Assembly: GCF_003265705.1 (NCBI RefSeq) | Contig: NW_020312785.1 | Span: 24,407,102 to 24,471,101, forward strand | DNA length: 64,000 bases | Source: Callorhinus ursinus | Lineage: Eukaryota; Chordata; Mammalia; Carnivora; Otariidae | Direction of reading: 5' to 3' | Shown here: one piece after another, positions 44,836 to 56,707 of the stretch | Position numbering within the stretch: the stretch's first letter is position 1 | Layout of the letters: each line of letters starts with the position of its first letter | Notes under the pieces: model-generated | The model's database searches: none | Told to the model about the DNA's origin: nothing | The model's input: only the letters and a program-made list of their open reading frames with translations | Position numbers and translations under genes: made by a program

Positions 44836-45422
44836 GAAGGAAGGAGAAAAGGAAGAAAGACTTAGGAAAAAGATACCAAACAAAAACATTAAAATTACAG
44901 TAAAGGAAAATGTGACATGTTTATGAATAAAATGATCCAATCTCATAGAGATAAACTTTGAAATTGCCAAAAATCTATTTTACAATCCCTGGTATAATAC
45001 TGACTGGGAATCCTCTCTGAGAATGGCTAACTCAAACATTAATTTATAAAATCTGGCTGGAAATAGAAAGCAAAATAAAAAACTCATCTGTGTCAGTGGT
45101 CAATCTAGTGAACTTAGAGGAAAAGCACTTAAACATTTGCCTAACTTGTATTCAACCATATTTCCCTATGGTATGACTTGAGTTCTCTTTTATTTCTTCA
45201 CTTCATTTATTATTACCGGCTTACTAGCCATTCATTTCCCTTCTCTAATCTGGCTTTTATTTCACCTTAATTTCTGTATTTCCACTATCTTTTATTTTAG
45301 AACTTTGAAAAAATCCCTTTAAACTTTCAGTTACTTATATTGACTTGGCGACAATTGCATCACTGAGTAAAGCAGTGAATGAGAACTTTATGCCCTCAAA
45401 TCTATTATCTCTAGACTCTATG
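44836..45422. other. Unique-looking DNA, nothing recognised
   Basis: No feature seen. Confidence 0.4.
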
Positions 45423-45436
45423 TGATTCAATTTCTT

Positions 45437-45632
45437 TTTTTTTTTTTAAAGATTTTATTTATTTGACAGAGAGAGACATAGCAAGAGAGGGAATGCAAGC
45501 AGGGGGAGTGGGAGAGGGAGAAGCAGGCTTCCTGCAGAGCAGGGAGCCCGATGCGGGGCTCGATCCCAGGACCCTGGGATCATGACCTGAGCCGAAGGCA
45601 GATGCTTAATGACTGAGCCACCCAGGCGCCCC
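45437..45632 (-). mobile_element. Can-SINE, antisense, young type
   Basis: 'gagggaatgcaagcaggggg', ends 'ccacccaggcgcccc'. Duplication 'tgattcaatttctt' (45423-45436) against 'tgattcaacttctt' (45633-45646), one mismatch. Confidence 0.97.
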
Positions 45633-45646
45633 TGATTCAACTTCTT

Positions 45647-46683
45647 TAAGTGGTCATTTAAAAAAAGATAAAAATAAAAATAAATGGACATTTTGACAAT
45701 TCTAATAATATTATTAAATGTTTAACCAATTTTTCCTAAAATGATATAAACATATTAAATAACCCTGTTTATTATAAGCCCTTTGTATTCTGCCAGTTAT
45801 TAGATAACATGTGTCGGTCTGGTAAATGACACATGTCTTATAGCTTTCTTGATTGCCCATTTCACATCAGTATGCCACAGAATGAAAATCTATTATCTTT
45901 TAAAAGAGATAGAAACATTTTAGAAAGTTTAAAATGTTTTATTGCATTTTTAGAAAACATCCATGAAATATCATTTCTGCAGAGATACTGTATACTACCT
46001 CTTCCCATTACCATAGCAAAGTCAGGATAACATACTGAGAATCCAGTGAATGTTGTTTTTATCTAATGTGGTCTGTTGCTAAAGCAATCACTTCCTGGGG
46101 ATAAGATATATTACTGGGTACTATAACTAATAATGAGACTTTGGAATATTTGAGTAAAAAGTATTCACAAGGATTTGAATTGTAAAAGGGTTGTCTGAAG
46201 GAACACTAACACAGCCTGAATCATTAATTCTGAACAACACCATTTTAAAGAATCTGAAGACTATTTGAAAGACATGAAAACATTTTACTTTTGAACATTT
46301 TTAGTGAAACAAGATAAATATGTTCTACTTATGTAGACCCTACGTAGTTCCAGAGATAGATTGATATCATTAAGATGGCTGATCACATAAAGATATCAGA
46401 AATGTCATAAGGCAGCCATTAGGTCATGTTTCAAAACTTTTTAGGCTAGCTTGATCGGTATATTCAGTCCTTACGTTTTTACTTGAATTTTAAGTAAAAC
46501 TTTCCAATTTCCTTAAAAATCATTGAATTTTATGTTTAACAATTATATTCCTCTAAAGAAAAGGTTCTTATTTGGAAATGGAAAACAACTTGTATTTCAG
46601 AACAAGGAGAAAAATGTTGTGCATTAGGAATTATGGTATATTGCCTTTTAGCTATTGGTGCTCTCAGGATCAGGAGTTATTTC
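45647..46683. other. 1 kb without recognised repeats
   Basis: A/T-rich; the 65-codon frame at 45833-46030 is not gene-like. Confidence 0.4.
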
Positions 46684-46985
46684 TTTTTGTTTGTTTTTTT
46701 CAAGTTTTTATTTAAGCTCTAGTTAGTTAACATATATGTAACATTGGTTTCAAGAGTAGCATTTGGTGATTCATCAGTTACATATAATAACCCAGTGCTC
46801 ACCACAAGTGCACTCCTTAATACCCATCACCAAACCCCTTCCTACCTCCCCTCCAGCAACTCTCAGTTTGTTCTCTATAGTTAAGAGTCTCTTATGGTTT
46901 GTTTCCTTCTCTTTTTTTCCTTCCTCTATATCATATGATTTCACTCATATGCGGAATTCAAGAAATAAAACAGATAAATATAGGA
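46684..46985 (-). mobile_element. L1 LINE 3' end with 5' inversion
   Basis: 46684-46927 is antisense L1 3' UTR ('aagtttttatttaagctcta', 'caccacaagtgcactcctta', 'gtttgttctctatagttaag'). 46928-46985 is sense L1 from just upstream in the element ('atcatatgatttcactcata', 'gcggaattcaagaaataaaa'). This order is what twin priming during L1 insertion produces. Target-site duplication not resolved. Confidence 0.85.
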
Positions 46986-47014
46986 GGACTTACTTCTATA
47001 GCACCTTCAGAATG

Positions 47015-47138
47015 AACAAAGCCAATTGTTTTTCCCCCAGTTTTATTTAGATACAACTGACACATAACACTGTATTCATTTAAGGTGTACTACATACAAT
47101 GATTTGATATATTTGCACATACAACAAAGCCAATTGTT
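47015..47138 (-). mobile_element. Short L1 3' fragment (92 bp) with a perfect 16-bp duplication
   Basis: 47031-47122 reads 'ccagttttatttagatacaa', 'ctgacacataacactgtatt', 'taaggtgtactacatacaat' and 'gatttgatatatttgcacat', the antisense end of an L1M-type 3' UTR. It is bounded by 'aacaaagccaattgtt' at 47015-47030 and 47123-47138, identical in all 16 positions. Confidence 0.85.
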
Positions 47139-48640
47139 CTAATCGATGGGAAACTGATGCTTATATAGCATAATGGATTGTGACTAAGCAGGTGATAGTC
47201 ACAAATGTTAAAAAAACACAAAAGTTATAATAAAAATCTTAAATACAGAATATCTGCAAAACCTTATTTTCTACATTAGTGTGGGTTTGAGTATGGAGAC
47301 ATTTTCCATTATTAGCAATGCTGTAAGTAAGATACAGGATATTTTCATGAGATACGTTTTACTTATAGCCAGGTAATTTAGAATAAGTCATAATTCACAC
47401 TCAGTTGGTTTAGAGATTTTCACAAATGTAGCCTTTTATGCCCCACATAAGTACATAAAATAGATTTAAACCTGCCAGAAATACAGTGAAATAAAGAGAA
47501 CTATGGTTAATGGTCCTTCACATGAGGCTGAGCAGCAGTATTTTAAGCAGAATATTCTTTCCATACAACAAAATAGTATCTCAAACTGTAATGATTGATG
47601 GTAACATCCAAAATGATCTCTCAACTCATATTCTAACCTTTACCTCTAACACACTGATCCCAGACAACTTTATGGACTTCAGGGTAGAACCTGTCAAACA
47701 TAGCTAAACTATCAAAGTGATCTGCTCTTCTCTATTTTCTGACAAAAGCAAAAAAACATGTATGGCACACATTCACTTAATAAGCCGACCTTTTAGGTGA
47801 ACGCTGACATTTTTCAATGAAGACTTAAGAAGCACAGTATTTAAGAAGTACAAACCTCACCGTTCAAACTGAAGTGGTTTGGATAGACTTAGGACAGAAA
47901 GCCACATATGGGCACTTAGTCCAGTCAGATAAATATAAAGAATAGATTAAAAGGCTACAGAAAATGTTAGAAAGTTATTTAGGACTCAAGTCCCTGGAGT
48001 GGATTTGGGCAGCAATTTACTGAAATATTTTCAACTATACTGATCCTATAATTCACAAGGAAGAAACCATAGGAAGAACTAATATAACTGCTTTAGTTAA
48101 CTGGTTTGGTTTTGACAACCAACTCACTCACTCAGATTGTTTAGTTAGCTTTCTACGCTTCATTTTATATCTTGTGCGTATATACCATGAGAAGAGGTGA
48201 TAGGGAGCTGACTTCTAATTAACAATTAAAAAGGTATATGGAATTAAAATAGCCAACAAATTGACAGATACAGAAATGAGATACTAATATACAGTGTTTA
48301 AGACTTGCCACCTATAACTCATTCTCATCTGGTGATAGGAGTTAACTTCATAAATTATTATTATAAAAATTAATTGCATACATTATTTTAAAATAAAAAG
48401 CTTAAAAAATGTCTTTCAATTTGATATGAATGTGATGGAATATTGTAGTAAGGAAACCACGGCAAATGTAGAAATGAATTGTCCTTCACATAGAAATCTT
48501 CCTCCTTGAAGAGAGGCACTCTAGCTGTGAGAGAGAGTAAAAAACAAGAGATTTCCTGACAACAAATACCTATCCTATAAGAAACTCAGATACAATTTAC
48601 AAGGGAGTCTTTTTTTCTAAATTCTCCAATTGAGCATCTA
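47139..48640. other. 1.5 kb without recognised repeats
   Basis: Unique-looking, A/T-rich. No gene-like frame. Confidence 0.4.
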
Positions 48641-48655
48641 AAAATTGGATAATCT

Positions 48656-48849
48656 GGGGCACCTGGGTGGCTCAGTCGGTTAAGCGTCTGCCTTCGCTCA
48701 GGTCATGGTCCCAGGGTCCTGGGATGGAGCCCCGCATCGAGCTCCTTGCTCAGTGGGGAGCCTGCTTCTCTCCCTCTCCCTCTGCCTGCCCCTCCGCCTA
48801 CTTGTGATTCCTCTCTCTCTCTAGTCAAATAAACAAATAAAATCTTTTA
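48656..48849 (+). mobile_element. Can-SINE, + strand
   Basis: Starts 'ggggcacctgggtggctcag'. Duplication 'aaaattggataat' with one edge change (48641-48655 and 48851-48864). Confidence 0.95.
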
Positions 48850-48864
48850 AAAAATTGGATAATG

Positions 48865-51529
48865 TATAAAAGCCTGAACTGACCCAGAGTTTGACAAATT
48901 TACACAGCTCATGCTTAGGAATAGTTTACATGTGTACTATTCAGTTTTTATTGAATTGGTCCATAAAACAATGGTGTTTATTTCTAACAGAAACTTCTGG
49001 TTAATGTTAAAACAAAAACATATATATTTGGAACTAGAAAAGAAGTTGAATTTAAATGGAATTATAGCTTAAATATGGTTAAGTTTCTAAAATTGGTCAT
49101 AATATCAAGAGTACAAAAAAGTATACAAAGTACTGAAATGTTTTGGGAGTATGTAAAATCATCTGCGTGTTCTATATTTGTTCTTAATTTTCACAGATAA
49201 ATATATATAGTAAACAATAGCAGATGCCAATTAGCATAATTGAGTGTTCAGAAAAATAAAATTAATGCCTTGATTACTTATAATGTATTCACCCAAATGT
49301 TTCATTAGCCTACTAATGTAATATTAATGAGGAAACTAACTAAATTGCACTGGTCCCCAAAACTGTGAACTGCAAGCTAATGACGAAATCCCCATTTCCC
49401 TTTTACTTTGTTTCTTCAGCACAGGTTTTCTCTTAGATTCTCATTCATAGATCACAAAAGACAATTTGGGTTACTTCAAGCATTAATTAGACATTTGTAT
49501 GAAAGCCACTAGAACAACTGTTCCCCCTGCGAGTTCATAAAGCTGCTTAATCTGCTCTTGTATTTTCATTCAGAGGAGCTGGCGATACCACAATGAGGCA
49601 CAGCGTGCAGACAGTAAGCCAAATTTCGGACCCAATCGTTCACTTTCACTTACTATGCTCTTTAAAAGGCACGCACGACAACACCTTTTAACCTCACCAG
49701 TGACACAGCTGGGGCATTCTTCACTCATAATGGAAAAAGACTTAGGATAATGTCATCGCTGTCAACTTTTGAAGACTATTACAGTTAAAGTTACAGTCTT
49801 CATTTGGAAAAGCAGTTTAAGTATCTCCCTCTGCCTTTAGACAGAATTTTAACATACCCAATGCTTCACTCATCCAATAAGTTCATTTCTTAGATCTCAT
49901 TTTATTCAAGAAAGATGTGCATGCTAATGAATCTTGAAACTAAGGCACATTGGATGAATTTCAGATTTGATTTAAACCCTTTTTGCTTTTTTTTTTTTTT
50001 AAACTGGAAGACTGGCCTTGGATAATTCCATTCTACTCTCATACATTAAATTTTCGGGAAAGAACAATACCTCTTATTAGTAATTCTGTAGCTGTTGCCC
50101 ACTGTATACTTCAGTTCAGGTAAGAAATCCTGAATAATGCCTACTATCATTCTTCAGGAGGATGAAGCTACCTCAGAAATTGCAATTTGACACTCGAGGA
50201 AAGACATCTAGTACCTAACACTCGAATGTAATGACAATATTTTCTCTGTGTTCTGCCAACACCTGGGTCCATCTGTGAGAAGGGCGCTGTGCCATGCAGA
50301 AGGTAAAACATCAATTGCAACAGCATGTAGATGCCAATATGTGGAAGTCAAAGTAATAGCCTGTGGAACTCATCAAATAGCTGATCTTTTGTAAGAAAAT
50401 CCTCTCAAGAGCAAGCAATGCCAAATGAGGGCCAAATGCTTCATTACTAGACTTCACAGCTGTTGATGCTTGTGGGCATTCATAACATCAAAGAATATTT
50501 TCTCCTCTATTCCTGTTTCCAATCTGCCTGAAAGCTAGTCACTTTACATAAAGAAAAAAATGATAGGACCATTTTTAAAAACAAAGACATTATTTGTTGT
50601 GTTATGTAACAATTTCCTTGAATTTCTTATCTGATATTTTTGCTAAATGGCAGGTTTAACAATTCGTGATAATGTTGTTTTAATTATGGAGTAATAATTT
50701 ATATAAGTTCATCAAAAATTCCCTTGAGGATAAAATGTGTGTGGGTGTGTGTGGGGGGGGTGTGGGTGTGAGTGAATGTAAAAATTTCTAGACTGTTTTT
50801 AATACATAAAGAAATGTGAAAGATTTGATGTTCTAGAACTGGCTTACTTACATAGGTCAGGTATTATGACCAAATAACAGATACAGACTCAATTCAAGTT
50901 GAATGATAATGAACGAATATAAGTTCCATTTGTTTGGGCTACAGAACTAGCCAAGTTTCCTTTGAACGGCTGAGTTCCTGTTTTGGAGGCAAAGCAGTTG
51001 AGTGTTTAGAGAAAGGGATGAATGAAAATTATATTAGGTCGAAAATTTGGTTCTTTATTTGTAAAGAGCACCAATCAATTTAAGGTTTCCTGGTCTGAGG
51101 CATTTTGGCTTTTTATTTCAACCATTTCTGAGCCAAGATGTCATGCCAAGAGCAATCTCATTTTCTGTATTGGAAGATATTTATAGTTTTCCCGGTAAGT
51201 AAAGTCCCCTTTAGCAGCTGAAGACAGACACTGATTCTACTGCATTCAACTGGCAGTTGAATCCAGTCACTGGATGCTGTAAACTCAGTTGTAAAGAGAG
51301 ACAGATTCAAGACCCTCTTCTTATTTTCAACTTCCCTAGAGGGGAAAACTTTAACCAATCAAATTAAAATTTTCTTCAAAAGACATTAGTAGTTAGAAAT
51401 AAAAGACCTCATAAAGCCTTTTCAGTCAGTAATAAAAAAATCACATGACAATAATCCACCTCCTAAGAAATGAGTGGCTAAAGTTTACTAAGAATTCAGA
51501 GTAACTAAGAACATACGGTTGAGATGGAT
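48865..51529. other. 2.7 kb block with no recognised repeat
   Basis: The longest stretch of the second half where no mobile element is recognised. 49490-50520 has moderate GC, scattered CpGs ('ctggcgatacc', 'cagcgtgcagac', 'ggcacgcacgacaac') and no long frame. It could hold conserved regulatory DNA; this is inference only. A T14 run lies near 49988-50001 and a (GT)n/G9 tract at 50738-50772. Confidence 0.45.
50738..50772. repeat. (GT)n with a G9 run
   Basis: 'gtgtgtgggtgtgtgtgggg' continuing as Gs then 'tgtgggtgtgagtg'. Confidence 0.9.
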
Positions 51530-51700
51530 AGTTCTGGGAACTTGGATAGGTCATTTAAACCATTTTTCGGTCTCAGTTTCCTCATCTGAAAATGGCAACA
51601 ACCTCACAGAATTGCACAAAGAATGGAAATGGTGCAATGTTTGTAAAGTACTTCACACTAAACCCAACACTTGACTGTCCTCAATATATGTAAGCAATTA
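51530..51700 (+). mobile_element. MIR, sense
   Basis: 'gggaacttggataggtcatt', 'ggtctcagtttcctcatctg', 'aaaatggcaacaacctcaca' and 'tttgtaaagtacttcaca' are the MIR core in order. Confidence 0.8.
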
Positions 51701-53102
51701 ATACCAAGCCACTTGGACCCTCATAGTGTCTTTTTAAAATAGTATTTTTTTGGCTTAGAAACTAATATATGTTTATTGCAAAAACTCTGGAAAATAGAAA
51801 AATACAAAAAATAAAAAGGAAAATAATGCATATTACACTGAGATGAAAAAAATAATATTTCTCCATGTGTTGCATAGTCTTTTGCTATCTTTCCCTGATC
51901 TCCTTCAATCTGAATATAATCTCTTATAATTGTAAAACTTACAATTTTTGCACAAAGCAAAATGAAATTGGAATTCATTTTGTCTATATGTAGCTATTTC
52001 AGCTCCCAGACAGTGTTTTAAAGAATACCCACTTTTTTTTATTCATTGCACAAGGTAACACTTCTGCACTGCATTCTGCAACTGTACCAGAAATAGGCTT
52101 TATCTGTCTCTGTGTGTTCATTTATACATATTTACAGAAAAGAAGAAATGTTAATCAAAACAATGCTTTTACTTGAAAAAACAAAACTGGTAATCCACAC
52201 AGATACAGTATTTATATAATTTTGACATGCTAAGATTCTTAATTATATAACAAAATTACATAACAAAAAATGAAAATGGCATTTAAATTCTAATTATGTT
52301 TGCATGTAGTTGAGCATGGTGCCTCTGCTGATATTATTACAGCTATTTAATGATCTCAGGCTTGAGCCAAATTTTCAAGTGACTATGAAGAACATTAAAA
52401 GTGAATTTGGTCATTAGAATACTACGGTATGTGTGTATGAGCCTGCATATCCCACAGGAATTGGAATGAAACAAAAGAAAACGAGTATTCTCTTTGATTT
52501 ATATGTTTGCTTTCATTTTAAAATTTTACATTCTTATGATTTTATTAGCTTTGTGTTAAGTGTTAAAGAATGCAAAAATATCTCTAAAATGCATTGAATC
52601 CAACTGTCAGTTATTCAATTTAACGGGAGGTGGGAATCATATAGATAACTGAAATTCACAGATGATAAAGATGTCAGACAATGGTTGCTCACTCTTCCCT
52701 CACAGCTGCATTTAGAAGAGCTGCTATTAAGATTGGTTTGAGTTTCCCTTCCTCTCCATGAATTTGGACAGCTTCCAAGGGAGAAGACAAATGACAAAAT
52801 GGCAGGTAGCTAGAGGGTAAAGAGAAATACCAAGGTGATCTGAGCCATCTATATATGAATAATCAGCACTGCTTAACAGAAGGATCTGATGGAGAAAATA
52901 TAGGGATAACCTGTAATTAATATTCTAAAAATCATTCCTCTTGACTGCTGAGCAAATGAGAATAAAACATATTTAATCTTACAGAACTGAAGTCACTGGT
53001 GACTGATGCCAATTAGTAGAACACGTTAACTAAATCTTTGGGATATGTATGAAATCTAAAAATAAAAAACACCACCAACAAAAAAAAACAAAAACTTATG
53101 AG
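51701..53102. other. 1.4 kb, mostly unrecognised
   Basis: 51740-51960 ('tgtttattgcaaaaactctg', 'gaaaatagaaaaatac') looks like an ancient interspersed repeat that I cannot name. The rest shows nothing. Confidence 0.35.
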
Positions 53103-53295
53103 GTGTAATGGGGAAGAATGCAAACTCTGAAGACAGACTAAGTAGGTTGAAATTCCCATTTTGTCACAACTGCCTAGGTTACTCTGGGAAAGTAGCGTAA
53201 TGTTTTCTGTACTTCTGTTATTGCAACTGTAAAATAGGTATAACCATAGTTCTTACCTCATAGGGTTGTTGTGAGAATTAATGAAGCTAATACAT
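53103..53295 (+). mobile_element. MIR, sense
   Basis: 'gaatgcaaactctgaagaca', 'ttactctgggaaagtagcgt', 'actgtaaaataggtataacc' and 'cttacctcatagggttgttg' followed by 'tgagaattaatgaag': near full-length MIR. Confidence 0.85.
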
Positions 53296-53882
53296 ACACG
53301 TATCTCATGCTGTGTCACAAATCACCACAAATTTAGCAGCTTAAAACAAACATTTTATTATCTCCCAGTCCCTAGGACTCTGGAGTCCAGACATGGCTTA
53401 GTTGGGTCCTCTGCTTACGGTCCCAAAAGGCTGCAATCTGGGTTTCTGACAGGCCGTATTCCAATCTGGAGGTTCAACTGAGAAAGAATTTGTTTCTAAG
53501 TTCACTCAGGTTGTTGGCAAAGTTTGTTTTCCCAAGGGCCCTCAATTCCTGCTACCTATTGTCAGAAGGCTGCCCTCAGTTGCCTATTGTGTGTTTACCC
53601 TCAGCATCTTGTCACAAAGATCTCTCAACATGGCCTCTTTCTTCTTCAAATGCAGCTAGGGAGAAAAAAATCCCTATAGCAAGTCCACCAGCTAGATGGT
53701 CTTATATCATATAAAGCAATCTTGGTTATAACATATCATTACCCTTGCTATATTTTATTGTTCAGAAGCACCTTATAGGTCCTGCTCATACCAAGGGGTA
53801 GGGGGTAGGTATTACACAAGGGCATGAACACCCGGAGGCAGGAATGATGAAAGGTCAAGTTAGATTCTGATGACCACAGATC
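53296..53882 (-). mobile_element. MaLR (MLT1-type) LTR, antisense
   Basis: Antisense LTR: its 3' end lies at left ('caaatcaccacaaatttagc', 'agcttaaaacaaacatttta') and its 5' end at right ('ttacacaagggcatgaacac', 'ccggaggcaggaatgatgaa', 'gaccaca'). Two frames on + (66 and 74 codons) inside are chance. Confidence 0.8.
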
Positions 53883-54057
53883 AAGAGGAACCACACCTAA
53901 AGGACCTTATCCATATACCTTGACTTGATTTGATGTTGAGATTTTTGGACTTTGAGCAAATACTATAAAGGGATGAGACTCTTCCTTGGGGACCTTGGGA
54001 AGGTGTGAATATAATTTGCATGTGAAAGATGTGAATCATTTTGGTCCGGAGGGCAGA
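53883..54057 (+). mobile_element. MaLR internal 3' end, sense (probable)
   Basis: 'gttgagatttttggactttg', 'gggaaggtgtgaatataatt' and 'ttggtccggagggcagac' resemble the internal sequence that precedes the 3' LTR in MLT1/MST elements, and it directly abuts the sense LTR. Confidence 0.5.
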
Positions 54058-54655
54058 CTGTGATGGACAGAATCTTAGGTGGTCCTTCCATGATTCCCAA
54101 CTCCTGAAGGTCACATGTTTGTGTTGTCCCCTTTCCCCTGAGTATGACCAGAATCTTTGACTTGGTTCTAACCAATACAATACGACAAAGGTGAAGGGAT
54201 GTCATTTTCATCATTATATTACATTATATAAGATCCTTCTTGCTAGCCAACTTGTTTTAAAGCCTCTCCTTGATGGTTTGAGGAAGTAAGCAGTCATGTT
54301 AAGAAATCTACATGGTCTTTACTATTAGTACAGGTGCCCTCTAGTAACTGTGCCTGGCCTGTAGGATCTGAGAGTGGCCAACAGCCAACAAAAAGCCAAA
54401 CCCTCAGTCCTACAACTAAAGAAATCAACCCTGACAATGAACTGTATGAACTTGAGAGTGGATTCATCCCTAGTTAAGCCTCTAGATTAGAACATAACAA
54501 GGCCAACACCTTGACTGCTACTTTGTGAGAGCTTAAGAAGAGAACCCAGGGAAGCCATGGCTAGACTCCTGAGGTACAGTAACATTGACAAAATAATTAT
54601 GTATTGTTTTAAAAAGTTAAGTTTGTGGCAGTTTGTTACAGGGCAATAAATAAGT
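54058..54655 (+). mobile_element. MaLR (MLT1-type) LTR, sense, nearly full length
   Basis: Starts TG in 'tgtgatggacagaatcttag'; continues 'tgattcccaactcctgaagg', 'tctaaccaatacaatacgac', 'ggtgaagggatgtcattttc', 'gccaacagccaacaaaaagc', 'gccaacaccttgactgctac', 'agcttaagaagagaacccag' and ends 'gtttgtggcagtttgttaca'. Correct block order over about 600 bp. Confidence 0.82.
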
Positions 54656-54734
54656 GTTACAACTGAAAGTTCTTTACACAGTGACTTCTCATAGTAAGAA
54701 ATCAATAAATATTAGCTCTTGGTATTTTTTCACA

Positions 54735-54960
54735 GAGGCAGTATAATGTCAGGGTTCAGAGAGAAGATTCTAGAGCTAGATCCTGAGTTAAAAACCTGGC
54801 TCTACCATTTACTGGCCATTAAAGAGTGAATTGATAACTTCTCTAAGCCTTGGTTTTCCATCTGTATGGTGAGAATAAAAGCATTATGTATCACATAGAG
54901 TTAAATATCAGTATTTAGTGAGTTAATAATGTGTATCACTAGAACAATCCTATTCACATA
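54735..54960 (+). mobile_element. MIR, sense
   Basis: 'gattctagagctagatcctg', 'aaacctggctctaccattta', 'ctctaagccttggttttcca' and 'tctgtatggtgagaataaaa': MIR 5' half and core. Confidence 0.8.
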
Positions 54961-55880
54961 CAAAGTCCCAATACATGTTAGAATTAATACTGTTCTGTGG
55001 ATGTAGATTTATTAGAGCTGCTCAAGTAGGTCCTTTCATCTTTTGCTTTCTTATCTTTTCTAATAAAGTATTAGATAAGATTGTTATTTGAAATAATGTA
55101 AAGATACTTCAAGGAATACTAGTAGTACTTATTTAAAAAGTGTCAGGTAATTAGAAATTTCCAATGCCTGTTTCTGACAGGAGGAATTCCTTAAAATTTT
55201 TAGAATTCCTTAGGAACACAAATAAAAAAGCTTACATCTTCAGTGTCTTAACAGTAGTTTCTTTGATTTCTCTGAAGTACTAGGTAATGTTATAAAAGGC
55301 ACCTGATTCCAGTGCATGGGGTAATGTTAATTAAGTAATAAACTATAAATATGCTGTTTAATTCTAGAAATGTTTGTTTAAGAACAAACATGTTACATAT
55401 TCTTACAAAGCAGTTGATATACATAGTATTGGTATTGTGTTGTAATCCACGATTTAGCAATGAGAGGAACCAAAGATTTATTAATCTCCATTCCCACTGT
55501 GATTAAAGCTAATTAGCAAAGTTAAATTATTACCTATTACAAATAACCAATCTGTCTTTTGAAAATAACACAAAATTATGATTCTTGTCATCATGGTAAA
55601 AAAATATTAAAGATACAGTGTCCTATGTGGCACAGTTAACAATCAATTTCAATGTAAAAGAGAATCCTACAAACATGACCATGGAAATTTTGCAGATATT
55701 TCTGACACTGGAAACTTGGGAGAAAGAAATTATTAAGCCTTAGAGTATTTAGTGAAAGTACCGTATTTAAGTGGAGACCTTTTCACTGTGCCTTGATAAA
55801 CATTTTTTTTATAAATTAAAGAGAGGTAATTACATATTTGGGTGATGGTGGTGGGAGATATGAGAGGGAGAAAAAAGTTA
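54961..55880. other. A/T-rich DNA, nothing recognised
   Basis: No repeat or gene-like frame seen. Confidence 0.4.
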
Positions 55881-55896
55881 AAGAATGATAAAACTT

Positions 55897-56098
55897 GGGG
55901 CACCTGGGTGCCTCAGTCAGTTATGCATCTGCCTTTGGCTCACGTCATGATTCCAGGGTCCTAGGATCAAGTCCCAAGTCAGGCTCTCTGCTCAGCAGGG
56001 AGCCTGCTTCTCCCTCTCCCACTTCCCCTGCTTGTGTTCCCTCTCTCGCTGTGTCTCTCTCTCTATCAAAATAAATAAATAAAATCTTTGGAAAAAAA
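55897..56098 (+). mobile_element. Can-SINE, + strand, young type
   Basis: Starts 'ggggcacctgggtgcctcag'; carries 'cacttcccctgcttgtgttc' and 'gctgtgtctctctctctatc'. Duplication 'aagaatgataaaactt' (55881-55896) against 'aagaatgctaaaactt' (56099-56114), one mismatch. Confidence 0.96.
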
Positions 56099-56199
56099 AG
56101 AATGCTAAAACTTTGTCATATTAAGACATTTGTTATATTGATTAATAGACATGATAATAGACATGAACATATACATTTGTTAAATTTGTAAGGGCAACT

Positions 56200-56655
56200 T
56201 TATATAAATAGAAATAGTATTCAGGTTGTTCAAAAAATTAGGACAAAAACAACAAATATATTAAAACCAGATCAAGATGGCAAAATAAGAAGAAAGGATG
56301 GTGAAGAAGAAACAATATACCAAAAGGAAAATATTCCCCCACCTTGAAAGAGACCTTAAGGAAAATTTTATTTTTCAAACTTAGTGTGAATGGAGGAAGA
56401 AACATATTTCATGAGATTTCATAATCACAAGCTACGAGGGAATATCACGAGTGTGCCTAACCCAAAAGAACATTATCCCAAAATAGTCAGAGAAACCTCA
56501 GCATATCAACTGGTTTAAAGTCTTTCTGAGTTCTCAATCCCAATAGGTATGTGGGTGGCAGAAACAAATACTAATATTTTCTGAAATGAACACCTTCATT
56601 TTGTCCTCAAAGAATTTCCACAGAAAATTTCAAATAAATTCAAGTGAACAGTTCT

Positions 56656-56707
<52 letters not shown>

